DNA from: Lutjanus erythropterus | Taxonomy: Eukaryota > Chordata > Actinopteri > Lutjaniformes > Lutjanidae | Direction: 5' to 3' | Assembly (NCBI GenBank): GCA_020091685.1 | Contig: CM034610.1 | Span: 13,706,724 to 13,770,723, forward strand | Length of the DNA stretch: 64,000 bases | In this document: one piece after another, positions 1 to 13,175 of the stretch | Position numbering within the stretch: the first letter of the stretch is position 1 | How the letters are laid out: each line of letters opens with the position of its first letter | Program-made: the position numbers and the translations under genes | The notes under the pieces: model-generated | What the model saw: the letters and a program-made list of their open reading frames with translations, nothing else | What the model was told of the DNA's origin: nothing | The model's database searches: none

Positions 1-1656
1 GGTCCATCCCTGATGCTTTCAGTTTAAGCAAATTATAAATGCCATGCAGAGCTTTGTTTGTTATATGGGTCCAACATTCACTCACCGCTTAATTAAATGA
101 ACTTTAGTTTACAAGTTGAGTCAAAATAAGGTCTGATAGAAAAGCTCCAAGAAGTGTTTTTACTTTGGGAATATATTCACAAGGCAGTGAACGCCTTTGT
201 CGGTTTGTGTCTTTTGGACAGAGAGGTGAGAGGGTTAAAGAGAGGTTGTACAGAACACGCTTGAGTATAAAGGGAATGACTTTAATAATTCTTCAAAATC
301 ACCGTGCTGACGCTGATGGCTGCATGTACAGCATGAGCTCACCGAAAAGTAAACTTACAGCATTTGTTCAAAAATGAATGTCATGATTTTTTTTTGTTTG
401 AATGGAGCTGACTTTGCAGATTTTTCTTAAAGCAGAGAAACAAAACCAGCAAAACCTTTGCCAGCCCTGACCAAAATGATTTCAGACTCATGACTCATCA
501 CAAGACCCCCCCCGGATGTTGCAATGTTGCAAACCTAACAGGTAACACAAATTCAGTCAATCCCTATTAATTCTGCATGACTTTGCAATTTTGTCCAATC
601 ACCACAACTTTTCTACAATGTTTTATTATTTTCTATTCTTATGTATTTCTTTCTTTTATTTGTCTCAGGTACTGAAAAGTACACAAGGTTTGTCACTATT
701 ATTGACATTATCAATGCTCTATGCACCTTTGCATTTCACAATTTCGTACCTAGAACACTCAGAAAAGAGTGTGGTTTCACTCTCAACAGAATAAGTTACC
801 ATGAAATTGCTGCCATGAAATCGGGCATTTTTGGCTGCAACAATCTCCAAAAAAGTCTGCGAAATCCTGGAAGGACCGATTTAGTTATTGTTTTGAAGCT
901 TGTTATGGAGCTGTAGATGTTCAAATGTATTTTTTCTAAACAATTTAGGGACTTCTAAGCCTCAAAATATATTGCAGAACGTTTGCACAATTGCTTCCAA
1001 AAATAAATGAATAAATATTATTTGTGTATTACAGGAGGACGTATATAAAGGATTGACTTGCTCTCTGCATGCTGCATGACAATGGCTGCTGCCTGGGCTG
1101 CAGCGGCTGCAGTGTGCTTCATTTACTTTCAACATCATCTAACATTATGCTAACATTGCCACAACACTACATAATAGCAATTCAACAGTCAGTGGCTGAT
1201 GCTAAGCAGACTAAGCAGCAGCAGGCACAGGGTGTATAGGAATGCAGGCTTTCTGTATGTTTGTACTACTGCAGCTGCAGCCACAGGTATGTATGAGGCT
1301 GTGAGGTGGAGTACTCAGAATGGGTGGAGGTCCGTGCCATCTGCAGCCTGACTGTGCGCTCGACCGTGGGAGAAAAGCTGAAGGATGGACACAGAGCAGC
1401 TAGCATGGTGGTAAAAGATGTCAAGACAAATAGACAGATTGAGAGGAGCGAGGGGAATCCCTGTGCTGGATGAAGGCTGGCGGGGTGGAGGTGGGGAGGC
1501 AGCTGTTAGGGATGTAGACTAGCTTTAAGGGTTGGCAGACATTTAGAAGAATTTTAAATAACAGACTTTCGCTGTTGACAGTTACACTAAAACTGTCATG
1601 TGTACAACTGATGACTGAGGCAAATTCACAAATATACAGTCTAATTGTGAGGTGGG
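1..1656. other. Intergenic, no gene seen
   Basis: AT-rich non-coding DNA. The open frames here are short, lack family motifs and have no convincing splice context. Confidence 0.6.
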
Positions 1657-1936
1657 GAGGTCCAGTGTCTAGGATTAAGGGGGGTTTATTGGCAGAGTAT
1701 GGCAGAAATGGAATATAATAATATTCGTACGTATGTTTTCACTATTGTATAATCAACTGGAAAAAAGAATCGTTGCATTTTCGTTGTGTTGGAATGGGGG
1801 TGCACGAGTTTCACAGCCACCGTAGGTTCTCCTACATGCTTGGAAGGAGAGGGTGAGGCAAACGGCAGTCATTTGGTTGCAATCTAAAAATTCATCACTA
1901 AATGCCACTAAATCCATCCAACACAGTGGTCCCTTA
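1657..1936. mobile_element. Non-autonomous DNA transposon (MITE), GGTCC(A)GTGTGTAGGATT family
   Basis: The left end reads GGTCCAGTGTCTAGGATTAA; the right end, reverse-complemented, reads GGGACCACTGTGTTGGAT and then GATTTAGTGGCATTTAG. The imperfect terminal inverted repeats and internal pieces (TATTGGCAGAGTATGGCAG; CTACGGTGGC on the other strand) match a short palindromic MITE I recall as common in teleosts. It has no coding capacity. Related copies start at 33448 and 40804. Confidence 0.7.
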
Positions 1937-2244
1937 ACTTAAACCTGCAATAATATTTTTGGCCCCATGGTGGCATGATAAACTTTTTAGCAATTAGATA
2001 GCAAATCAACCCTTGTGTGGACAGAGAAGAAGCAAAAAGTAAAAATCAGAGGAAGGACAGGTCTTCACTTGTTTATCTATGCATTGCATGGAACTGTCAC
2101 AACAATACAAATAAGTACAAGTAAACTGTATAATATAATGAGCAAATGTAGCCAACAGGAAGACTGTGCATGTGCATGTGAAAATTATGTTGTGGATGGT
2201 CTCCTTCTCAACCACTTTGCCTTTTTATTATTAGCTTTATAGCT

Positions 2245-2440
2245 TTATTTCTGGCATACTGGCAAGTACAGTCACTCTTTTAGCTCAGTTTTGGCCTCCA
2301 CCAGAAAAATAAGCTGCTAAATACTCCACAATGTTCACCAGCTAGTCGCTAACTTTGGGTTTTTTACAGCTTGTAGACTGGAAACAGCTGCCTGCTCTGG
2401 TGGAAAACGACTCTATTAGACTGGTGAGACTGAACTAAAA
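2245..2440. repeat. Dispersed fish repeat fragment
   Basis: TTTTAGCTCAGTTTTGGCCT, then CACAATGTTCACCAGCTAG and GACTGGAAACAGCTGCCTG, resembles an interspersed fish repeat that I recognise from memory only. Both ends look lost. Confidence 0.45.
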
Positions 2441-4984
2441 AAAAAAATGAAGCTACACAATGAGCTGAAACTTGCTTCAGAGCTCTTTAAAGAAATTTTC
2501 ACATTGTTTTAAATTTGACACATTTTTTTTAATCATAGAAATATTGATTATAGCTGCTTTGATTAAAAAAGAAAATCTTAATCTACACATAGGTTTGATT
2601 AAGGTTGATTGGTGGAAGATTATGATGGAGTCTCAGCTCAAATCAACTGTCAGCCAGCATGAATGATGCCATCTGAAGCAATAGTGTCAGTGTTCCTGGT
2701 TTACTAAGGTCACATACCTCTGTGAAGGATAAAAGCTTGACCCTGAATGACTTCAACAACAACAGCCTACATGTGACTTTCTTAAAATCCTTAGTTTTAT
2801 TAATTTCGACAAATATCTCACCTAAAACAACTCTCTTCTTCACTGTTCAGCCACGGTTCTTTTTGCAAAGAGCCCACCTCTCAGGTATAGAAGTGAGCAC
2901 TGTACACATGTGTAACTTTCCATCTTTTGGGGGTGGGGGGTGGGGTGGGGAGTATGTGGGTATCCAGATGGCCCCTTAATTAAAACCAGATGGCGGCAGT
3001 TAAAAAAAAGAATGAGAAAAATTAAGGGATGCATGTATTACACTGAGAAATATAAAGACGGTCACCTGGATATTAACATGATTATACAGCTTGTCTTTTG
3101 TTTTTAGGGAATCACAAGGGTGTACCAATAAAATGCAGGAAGATACCAACAGTGTTTCACATATTAAATCAATGAGTACTTGATCACTTTTTAGGAGGTT
3201 CTTATTAATTATGCTAGCAGAAATTAAGTCATAATTTGAATTTATTGTCAGTATATTGAACTATTTTACACCATAGATTCATAAAATATATTTTGTCTCA
3301 AAACGGTGATAAAAATAAGATTCTCAAACATACATTTTTTGCCTTCTCTAAACTCACTAACCTCTTGTTTTGGCTAAACCCGCACAGCAAAACAAACATT
3401 CAAATGACACATGTCACAAATCTGTTTCGAATTATGTACCCGCAAATAAATATTCAGGTCCATATATTTCTTGGTAAAACGCTAATGGCTACAAGTCAGC
3501 ATTAATTCTCTCCAAAGCGCTTGAGTCGATCAAACTCCACAGTAGGCCGTGCAAACCGCCGCTGAAAAGTCATAACCACAGTGGTTATTGTAGGGCTGGT
3601 GTTAGCCATATTGTAGCTCAACACCTTCTAATGACCGTCAGCCTATTGCAGCCCACTTTAGATGTGTAACGTGATACCGCTGTTCACACCACAAACCAAC
3701 AGGTCTTCAGGGACTTTTCAAAAGGTGTCTTGTAATTGACTCCCACTGAATGTTGGGCCTTAACTGACTGACTGAGTGGTTAGATTTGTTGAAAGACAAA
3801 TAAGGGAGGAAGAGGAGTTCTGGTTGGAGAGTAAAGCAGGCGAGAGGCGAGCTGCCAGAGATCTATGGTGTTTCTGGCATAAAGCAAACAGATTTTTATT
3901 ATGAAAGCAAGTTTGGCTTGTGCCGTCTGCACTTAACTCTATTATGATTGCAAGCTTGGCAATTTGTGAGGGTCAAGTATGGTGTTTTCGACAAGGGGAA
4001 CATAAACAAAATCCCTCCGTTGCTCTTCTGTGTATTCTTCTTCTTAATCCTCAGTCTAGTTTTTATTTTTTAAATCTCAGTCGTCTGTTGCATTCCAACG
4101 AGCTTACGAATCTCTCTCACCTGGTTGTTATTATGCATGCTTTTTGTGTGGTACGGCCGCCCCACTCCCTTTTCCCCAATAACCCTCTCCTCACCTCAGC
4201 CTTGAAATAATAATCATAACTTTGTCGTGGCACCCTGGCACACACAGCCCCCTGCCTCGTCCTGAGAGCCTCGACCCCAAAGGTAACTGTCATTTGTAGG
4301 TTTCTTGCGCTGCAGCGGTGGGGATATAGTCGGATTCAGGAGTTAAGTGCTTCTTCATGATGCTGTGTTCAGGTCCGCTGTGTTTTTGATTACGCACAAA
4401 GCTGCTTCATCTCTCTGCGAAATGGCCTGCTTGTGTCAGTGGGCTATGTAAACACCTGAGTCCCCATATATGAACACCAGTGTTGACTTTTCAAAGCATA
4501 GGCATGAGAAAAAATATATATAGAACCTGAAGGTCAAGTGAGAGTGCATGCAGGTTCAAGAAGACAGGAGGATTATCAAGCATTAAAAGAAACACCTTCA
4601 AGAACAGCCATGTTTCCATCAGTGTGTTCTTATGACCATTTTGAAGTATTGTGTCAGAAAAAGTTGATGGAAATGGAAGGATTTGAAAAAACTTTCTTAA
4701 TTTTGTGAAAGACGCTTGCTAGAGGGAATTTTTGCCTGTTGTGAACAAAGTTTGCGCTTAATGAGAGGTGAAAACATATTTTAAAAATTTCTTATGTAGC
4801 AAAACATGACTGATCAGCTATTTCCACTGTGAGCAAAGAAGCTTCAAGCCAATTAACCCAGCTGAAGAGAAGACCTCTTGAACTCAAGACCTCACTCTAT
4901 TTTTCTCTCTTAGATGGCCAAGAAAACTAATTTTGCAACTTTTTTTTATTCTTTAATGTTTATTGGTCCTTTAACTGGTTTATT

Positions 4985-5305
4985 CTCAGAACAATTTGAA
5001 TTTGAATCTCCAGCTTGGCACAAATGTCCACCGGGAAGAATGAACTGCTCAGATTTTGGTGGTCACATGTCAAAATTCAAGGTCATGTGACCTCAAATCC
5101 ATCCCATTCTCGTGAATGTGATGTATCAGAAACACCTGAGTGGAATTTCATTACATCTGGCACAAACACCCACTTGGATTCAAAGATGAAATGATTAGAA
5201 TTGGGGACCAAAGGTCACTGTGAATTCGCAACACACTTTTTTGGCCATAAATTATGACAAAATTTCAGACAAATGTCTAAAAGGATGACATTTTATATCC
5301 AAACA
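4985..5305. repeat. Dispersed GGCACAAAnGTCCAC / TTTTGGCCATAA repeat
   Basis: Pieces such as CTTGGCACAAATGTCCACC, TGGTGGTCACATGTCAAA, AAGGTCATGTGACCTCAAA, TTTTTTGGCCATAAATTATG and ACAAATGTCTAAAAGGATGA belong to a teleost interspersed repeat. A second copy at 45055-45360 shares the same modules rearranged or in the opposite orientation. Confidence 0.55.
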
Positions 5306-8300
5306 ATCAAAGGTCAGTAATGTTCTACAATCATAATATTCTACAGGTCTCAAAGTTTCTCACTGTAAATTCTTTACTAAATCATATTTAATCACAGTGA
5401 CAACTTCTGTTATGCCAAAAAATACACTTAATACCTTAATATTAAGTGGAACTTGACAGGCATACATCAATTAGATGGAAAAACTAATACAGGGAGGTGT
5501 AGAACACTGATATATATTATAGCCTTTAAGATGGTCTCCTTTAGCAGATATAAACCTCAATTAAGTTTGTTGAAATTCTTAAAAAGAAAACAGTAAGTGG
5601 TACATCTGTCTCTGTCTCACTTCAACGGGGTTTTCCCTGCCCCCACCCCTATCTCGGGTTTCTGGGATAGCTAGGACAGGTGCACATTCAGGTGGAGCAT
5701 TTCTCAAAGATCCTCTCTATTGCTCCTTACTGACAGTCCCATATCTCAGAATATCATTGCTCTTGTATTGTGTGGTAAGGTTTGTACACCTGCATTTCAT
5801 CTTGCTGGTCCTTTGGCCAGTAACTTCAAAGCAAACCTTTTCATCTCATCTTCACGTCACTTATAAATTGCTTCAGTGAGGCCAAATACTGTAGGTTTCA
5901 AATTCCAAGGTAAACTTCCCCTCGACAGTAAAATTATCCAAATATGACACTCTTTACACAGTGGAAACGATGAGGTAAACATAATCATGTACCATATTCA
6001 GTACTGAAGTGTAAAAAGTGATTTAAACAGGTTCACTGAATATTATGATGGAAATAATTTATGTAATGCCTTGCAGTCAAGCTTCCCGGATGCAAGGCTG
6101 AAGTCTCCCATATTTAAAAGAGGAAAGGGTTCAGGTCTGGTTATGCAGCCAGTGGTTATGAGTTTCTGGTCTATGGCGCTGGTATGGATTGTTTTTCCAG
6201 TCACTCATGTTTGCACAATGAGGTACCTTTTCTTCCCCTGCAATGAGCGCTTGAAAGTAACGATTTACCAACACGCCGCACCACTCCAAAGCTCGTCAGC
6301 ATTTTGCCAAGCCATGACTCTTTCATTATGCCTGTCAGGAGGAAAAGGAAACGGGAATGGATCGCGCCAGGACGGTTCTTGCCTGTGTCTGGATACCCGT
6401 CTACTATGTCATGTGTGTTTTTGAGCAACTGGCGGATTCAGTCGGTGGTGGTAACGCCGGCCTGAGGTTAGGGTGCCAAAGTAAATTGTGACGGCTCTCT
6501 CATTTTGTGGCCTGGTTCTACTACATGCAGCCACTGCTTGTGGTGCCCTGGCCGGACTTGGCTTCACCCATTACTGCTCGAGAAACAGGAGTAGAGGACA
6601 GGAAGTGTGGTTTCCTCTGGTTTTACAGCACCATGTCAGGCTTTGGGTCCTGCTAGCCACTGAACTGTGACATAGACTCACAGGAATTTGCTTTTATTAA
6701 AAATGACTGATTGCAGCCTCAATCACTCTTTGTATGTGTATTTTGGTGTTTTGCAACTGCTGAGGTTGTTATTTCAGTGCGGCCAAGTCATAGATGACAG
6801 ACTCTTATGTTGTTTTTCTGCAGTTCAGAACTTTTCTTATAGTTTAATAGTCAACTTTTTTTTGGCGTCCATTCATGCTTCAACCAGAATCTCAATACAG
6901 ACACAAATGAAGCCTCTATTCCATGAAAACCAGATCTAGTCCTTAGCTCTACCATCATGCTAGCGAGGTGTTTTATTGGCCTGCGGGCGCGGCTGCCGAG
7001 TGGCATCTGTCATCAGAGCGTGCCCTCGCTCTACGCCAAGGTGAGTTTATTTGGTTTGATACGTGGTGTGCTGCCCATATTTTCACAGGTGCTTGTGTTG
7101 TTGAACCAAGAGCTTGATTCCTGCTTTCCCTGGCAGACACAAGGCCCTGGTTGTCCAGAACTTCCTCTGGTGGATGGGAGGGAGGACGGGTGCCCTTCTG
7201 CGCCATTAGGAAGCAATCAAAATGTCCTCTCTAAAAATCGCCTTTGATCGATTATTTGGGGTTGAGTATCTGTAAATGAACATGGTTTGTGTTGAGGAGA
7301 AGCATTATTTGGGATGGATTAATAACACTTCTATGATGCAGCTCTTTAGCTACAGCACACTCATGTTGTCACATACAACAGCACAGTTTGACATGGTTTT
7401 TAATAGTTACCAGGTCTGTAAATGACAAAACTTTATTGGGCCAGTGAGTGATTGAATGTCAAGACTGTCAAAAAGCAACAGAGAAGGGGCCATGGATCAA
7501 ATCCTTTGCTCTCAGACTATTTTTCTTATTACATCAACATATTCAAGTTTAAATAGCCGATTTAAACGTGGTTGAGGAATAATGGTCCAGGAGCCGTCAT
7601 TAGTTGTGATGGGTCTCTGAGTAGAAAGTCCTCCTGGCACAACCAGGTCCTGGTGAGCAGCTGTGGCCAAGTCACGCCAGGCGCCCTACCACAGCTGGTC
7701 TGTGGTTTCGTGGGAGGAGCCGAAAGCAGGTTACTGCCTCTGAGGACGTTTTCTTTTATAACGGTGACACTGGTGATAGTGGGGAAAGCATCAAATGCCT
7801 GTTGATGCCAATCTGGGGTCAGATGTAAGAGCATTGAGCTCAAAGCAGCACTGTGCTTAGGTACAGCCTCACAGAGATGCTAGCATTGCTGTAGACTGCA
7901 GACTACTTCCAACACTTTTCATGTACAACCAAGTGCGACAACATGAATTTCTATGGCAGTACGTTTTCTGCCCTACTTTCCAATGTGGTCATTCAAAGTA
8001 GGACTAAACACTTTTAGGTTTTAGCTGGCTTCAAGCCTAACCTGGCCTTATGGAGTTGATGCTATGTGAAAACAAACTGAAGACTCTACTCAGCACCAGA
8101 TCTCGGATTGTCCGACTGCCACAAACATAGAGACCACGATTCACACTGACATGGGAAAGCATCCTTTTCTTTAGACGGGGACACTGGGCACAGATGATGA
8201 GACAATGTCTCACAATATAAAACGGATTTCAAATCTTCTAAAAGGAGAAATTTGACATCTTACTCACTGGGTGGTCGTATTGGCCTGCAGATATTGGCTT

Positions 8301-10734
8301 GTAACTGAAGAAGTCCTGGTGGACAGTGGAGCTTGATGACATCTCAGCCTGGACTCATCACTGTCTTACTTATTTCTTGGGGGAAAGGCTCCTGTCTTCA
8401 CAAAACCATCAAAACCACATAGGTCACTTTTTACATATTTCATGAGCCGTCCTGACCACTGCCCGTTCTTCCCATCTCGTCGCCATCCTGTCATGTGGTC
8501 TCTGTTCTTCATGTCATTCTCTAATCACTTTCCTTTCCTCCCTCTGCCTTTTTTCCTCTAACCCTGCTTGGCCTCTCTTGTTTTGAACCCCCTCCCTGCT
8601 CTTTCTTTTCTCTCTGTCCGTCTTCACAGATAAGTAGGCATCCCTCACCTTTCACATAACATCACATGGTAGCAATCAGAGTGGGCTTTGGCAGACAAAT
8701 TAGGGCAGTTAATGTAGACCGGAGATCAGTGCAGAGGCGGGGAAGCTGGTGCTAAATGCCAACAGATGGGGCCTGAAGTGGATCGACCCTGCCTAACGCA
8801 GTACGGTACAGTATAGCCTGGGGTGTAGAGCTGAAAGAGGGTCTGAGCCTAGAGGAAAGAGGAGCATTCTTACTAAATCTAGTTTTTTATTAGCGAGAAA
8901 TGGAAGACTACAGATGATGGAAAGATGAAGAGAGAAAAACTAAAAACTGTTGGAATAACTACTGAACCTGGGTCTTATCTGAGATTAAATTCTGTGCAGA
9001 ATCTTTTTTTTTTTGGAAATGCTTAAAGACATATTGTCAACACCTTTCCCGCCCTGGCTTAAGAGGACCAAACTTGTTCCTCTCTGTTCATTTATAAAGA
9101 AACTGTGTATATGTATTCCAAAAAATGAGTCAGATTTTTTAAAACACAGCTTGCCCCCTGGTTCACCACTGAATTATGTATATTTAATCAAATGTCTGGC
9201 TGAGACAACCCATGCAAATCAAAGCCAATTCAGCATGGATACTCCTCAAATGGCACATTTTCACAAATCAGTCTGTCATCACTTGTAAAACATGAATGAA
9301 TAATGCTCTCTGAAATCTAATAATTCAGAATACATTTCTCCCATAAAATGTGGGACTCATCAAATGCTGCTCCGTGAGTATTTTTCTCATGATTATATTC
9401 CAGTTAATCCAGTTTGATGAAGTGTGTGTCCTGTATGGATGATTAATTGACCCTTTACACCGGATCTAAGCAGTGAGCGTAAAGTCCTCTCCATCTGTCA
9501 TCCAGTCCAACTAAAGTGTCTTTTAAAGAGTGCATGGAGAATTATCTTTTTGACATTCCTCTCTCGTCAGACCTTTGCAAAACCGAAGCCAAGACGCTCT
9601 GATATCTGTATCCAACCTTTATCCCAAACTAAAATGCCTGCTCCAGGGTTGATCTTCAAGCAGCAACTCAACAATACAACATACTGAAAGTGTTTTTTTT
9701 TTTAAGCATCATTAAAAGCTCTTGTGCTCACACTGAAGTGAAAGTCTAGTAATTACTCAGCCCTAAAGCCAGGGCTATAATTTTAGAAGAAAAGCTATTA
9801 AGATGTCCTGTAATTAGAAGGGTTGGATACCGAAATTACGTCTGCACTTCAGAATATGATTTATGTTAAATCAATCAGTGCCAAATATCTGTACCTAAGA
9901 GAGCATCTGGTGAGATAGTAAGAGAGAAAGAGATAGAACAACTTTACCCCTGCAGCTTGCTGAAGTCAGAGTGAGTCAGGGCAATGGCGAGCTGCAAGTG
10001 GTCGCCAGTGTAACAAACTTTTAAAAACTCGACATAGACAACACTCACAGCTGTTGAGTGCAACGCATCTAAAGGCAGGTATACACTGTGTGATTTTAGG
10101 CTGTCCCAGAAAAAAGTTGACCAACGTGGCAATATATTTCATCATGGTTCCAAAATGTTGGTCCTAAGTCAACTTTCACTGTCTTGGTTGATGTTGGCGT
10201 GGCATTTTTTTACTAGCATTACCAACACTTAGCCACTGGCTGTTCATTACCAACATGCTTCTTAGTATAATAAAACAGTGTCTGTGATTTATTAGAATGA
10301 TTGAAACCTTGGTATAAAATCAATGGTCAGTGAAGTGCTCACAATTTACATGGAAATTTTACAGTATGCAACCACTGTAGTGACAGGAACAACATAACAG
10401 GAAGGAGATCACATGTGCTTCCTCCTCTTGTAGGAAGGGATTTTATTTCTTGTGGTTATAAAATGTTCTAAATAAATAACAAAGCATAACAATGTTGAAA
10501 TTGAGAAGACTGGACTTTTTTTTTTACAACTGAAATGACATTAGTGTTTTTACAGGGAGAGTAAAGTGCTGAGAAAGGGTAGCATTGGTTACCGCATCAG
10601 TTCAAATGTGAGCGGTACCCAATCCTAGTAATAAGTGAAGCAGCTCACATAGGGCTTATGCAAAATTTATCAGTGTAATTTCTATTTGTCCATCTGCACA
10701 CAATCCGCTTTTTGTGATCACCTTAATACATGGG

Positions 10735-10737
<3 letters not shown>
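5306..10737. other. Intergenic, no gene seen
   Basis: I see no recognisable coding exon, RNA gene or complete mobile element. A block around 7540-7800 is non-repetitive and of higher GC content, and could be regulatory. A pyrimidine-rich stretch lies at 8460-8630. Confidence 0.55.

Positions 10738-10821
<84 letters not shown>
10738..10821. repeat. Long perfect (CA)n microsatellite
   Basis: About 84 bases of uninterrupted CA dinucleotide. Its reading frames give artefactual His-Thr runs. The length and purity suggest a polymorphic locus. Confidence 0.98.
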
Positions 10822-10822
<1 letters not shown>

Positions 10823-12492
10823 TCTTCCTCTTATGTTACAGGCTTTGAAGAGGCAGACTCATCCCCATTTTCAACAGTACCCAATCAAACACAAAGCTGA
10901 GGGGCGGATTAGGAGCCGGCTTGTGCTGCACAATGCTCCTATCAGGGACCACACTGGTTTTAAATTACCCCCTATTCCTCACTCATTTTCAATCACTCAC
11001 TGGCCCAATAAACTTTGTTTCTCCAATAAAAAAGACCAACAAAGGAACACTGAATCCCAGTTTTGTGCAACAGCAGTCCCTTACAATCCTCAACACTGTG
11101 TGTTTGTGTCTGGAAAATTGTCCACAAGTATATCATGGATGTGATTGGTCCATGTGTGCGGTTAAAGTTTGGATGGGTTGAAAGTGAGAAGAAGACGTTT
11201 CCTTTGGAGGGATGAAACATGCTTTTTTAGTTCGGTGGAAAAATGGAAAGATGGAAAGATGGAGAGATTGAAGGATGACAGATGTGAGCGGAGGTGTGGT
11301 CATTGTCACGCATGTTGTCAGTTCCAGAGGGAGTGGTGTCTCTTCAGACGACAGCTGGTTTCACTCAGAGAAAAGACATGCAGCAGGGAAAGAGAGAAAA
11401 GGAGATCAGACCTTCACCTCTGAATATTTATGATCTTGGTCCACACAGATTTCTCGCCACATTTTTTGCGGTTTTTCGGGAGGGGGGGTTAGTAGTTGGT
11501 GACCCACACACACTCGCGGCCTCACAGACAAGCATACATGAGTGTTCACAGATACATTCAGATATTCACACATGCGTTCACCATCTCTGAGGGGAACGAG
11601 ATGATGGGGAAAAAGAAATAAAAAAGGTGAGTAAGTCATCATTAGAATGGAAAGTTGTGAATGTGGCAAGAAATAAAATAAGGACATTAGGGAAAAGAGA
11701 AAATTTAGAAAACAGACCTGCACACACACTCACACACAGAGACCCCATGCTGGAAAATGCCGTTGTTGAGCTTTGAAGCACAGTGGTAATGAGGCTCCAT
11801 TTAAAGCCAATGAAGCCGCTTTGGCAGCTTATGAAAGCACGATTGGTAAGCCCCCCTCGTCTGCCGCTGGGTGGTGTGTGTTTGTGTGGATGTGTGTGTG
11901 TGTGAGTGTCACTAGGATAGGGAGGGGGAAGAATGGACAGTATTTGGCTGGATCCACTTTGCTCTTTTCAGCGCTCCTAGCAGCAACTCTCCCTCAGACC
12001 AGTCACTCTCCAGAGCTCCGTTTTCTCAGCAAACACTGAAGAAGTTTCCCAAAACACACACGTGAAGAGTTACCATTTTAGGAAAGGGGCAATAATCAAT
12101 ATAGCCCTCTCTTTATCCAGTTCATTATAGCTATGACTGACAACAAACACAGGGAGAGAACCTCAGCTCTTGTGATGGCCCCAGAGTCTTGGTCTTTGGT
12201 ACAGTGTGTGTGCTTTGTGTGTTTTTTAGGTCCATGGGAGGAGTCATGGTGCCATCAGAGTTACTGGGAACACCTGGCCAGGCTGCAGGTCAGCCACGCT
12301 GCCCCGTTTCTTTGCATTGCTTTATTTTGTTCCACAGTGACACCTGCACCCTCACACACCACTGATCCTGACTTCCACACCTCATTGCTGTTATCACTGT
12401 CGACTACTCTGATAAATTTCAGTTTGTTACAGGTAAGTTGAGTGCGCTTCTCTCATCCTTGTCATGGCCTGTGAGCCGGTTGTAACAAATTA
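10822..12492. other. Intergenic, no gene seen
   Basis: Non-coding. A short degenerate tandem repeat of GATGGAAA type lies at 11238-11275. Frames around 11170-11730 are open but show no domain or codon pattern of a real gene. Confidence 0.5.
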
Positions 12493-12562
12493 GGGACTCG
12501 TCCGGGATATGAACCGGGGACCTCTAGCACCTCAGGCGAGAAATATACCCCTAGACTATAAT
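12493..12562 (-). pseudogene. tRNA-Pro-like pseudogene or tRNA-derived repeat head
   Basis: The minus strand reads TAGTCTAGGGGTATATTTCT, then an anticodon-loop region with GAGG, then GGTCCCCGGTTCATATCCCG and GACGAGTCCC. This tracks eukaryotic tRNA-Pro closely: A box TGGTCTAGGGGTAT, B box GGTTCAAATCCC, 3' stem GACGAGCCC. The 5' acceptor strand (GGCTCGT in a real gene) is replaced by AT-rich sequence, so the acceptor stem cannot form. It is therefore a decayed tRNA gene or a tRNA-derived retroposon fragment. Both internal polymerase III boxes remain recognisable. Confidence 0.75.
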
Positions 12563-13077
12563 TATACTGCAGGATGCCAGAAAACACACATTTATCAAGT
12601 TGGAATATGGCGAAAACAATTTTTGTTGGCAGAGAAGGAAAAAGAAACAACAGAGGATGTTGCAAGCTAACACAACCCAGTCCACTGCAATTTTGAGAAA
12701 CACAAACAGAATAATGTTTAAAGGTGTAAAAAACTGGTTTAAAATCTGGTTGTAGAGTTTGATATACTGCTGCAGAGGCATACTCTCAACTGAAACAGTA
12801 GCTGTCTTAAATATGCTTTAAGACATATAGTATAATGTGGAAGCAGCCTACAGAGGATGGACAGGTAAGCCAATGGCTCGAGAGACTTTGGGGATGGAAA
12901 AACTAGACCAGGTTCAAAGGTTCACAAAAAAGTGTCTAAGATAGAGCCAAGAGGAGGAGGGGTACATGACTCTACATCGCTTAAAAAATGGCTACATGGC
13001 CACAATCAAGAGACGAGGCTTCCTATAATGGTCTTTCACCTCTATGATACTGGTGGCCACAGATAGGACCGAGTCAT

Positions 13078-13138
13078 TGACCGAGTCCCAAGTAAGTCTC
13101 AAGTCTTTGCACTCAAGTCCCAAGTCAAGTCTCAAGTG
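13078..13138. repeat. CAAGTC-type degenerate short tandem repeat
   Basis: Repeated CAAGTCCCAAGTCAAGTCTC-like units, part of a fish interspersed repeat that I recognise loosely. Confidence 0.7.
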
Positions 13139-13175
13139 AAGATGGAAAGTCCAGAATCACAAGTCTTAGACATGT

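Noticed and set aside
8460-8650. Pyrimidine tract with CTTCACAG resembling a plus-strand splice acceptor
   Set aside because: The following sequence has no open frame with known homology and no donor that makes sense.
10686-11144. 152-residue frame with long His-Thr run
   Set aside because: Produced by the (CA)n microsatellite; nothing before or after resembles a protein.
12130-12441. Plus-strand frame after TGTGTTTTTTAG
   Set aside because: Acceptor-like sequence only; translation has no conserved motif and no partner exon was found.
12480-12520. Possible primer-binding site of an LTR element (CTCGTCCGGGAT)
   Set aside because: The match to tRNA-Pro continues over nearly the whole tRNA body, far beyond the 18 bases expected, and no LTR pair is visible.
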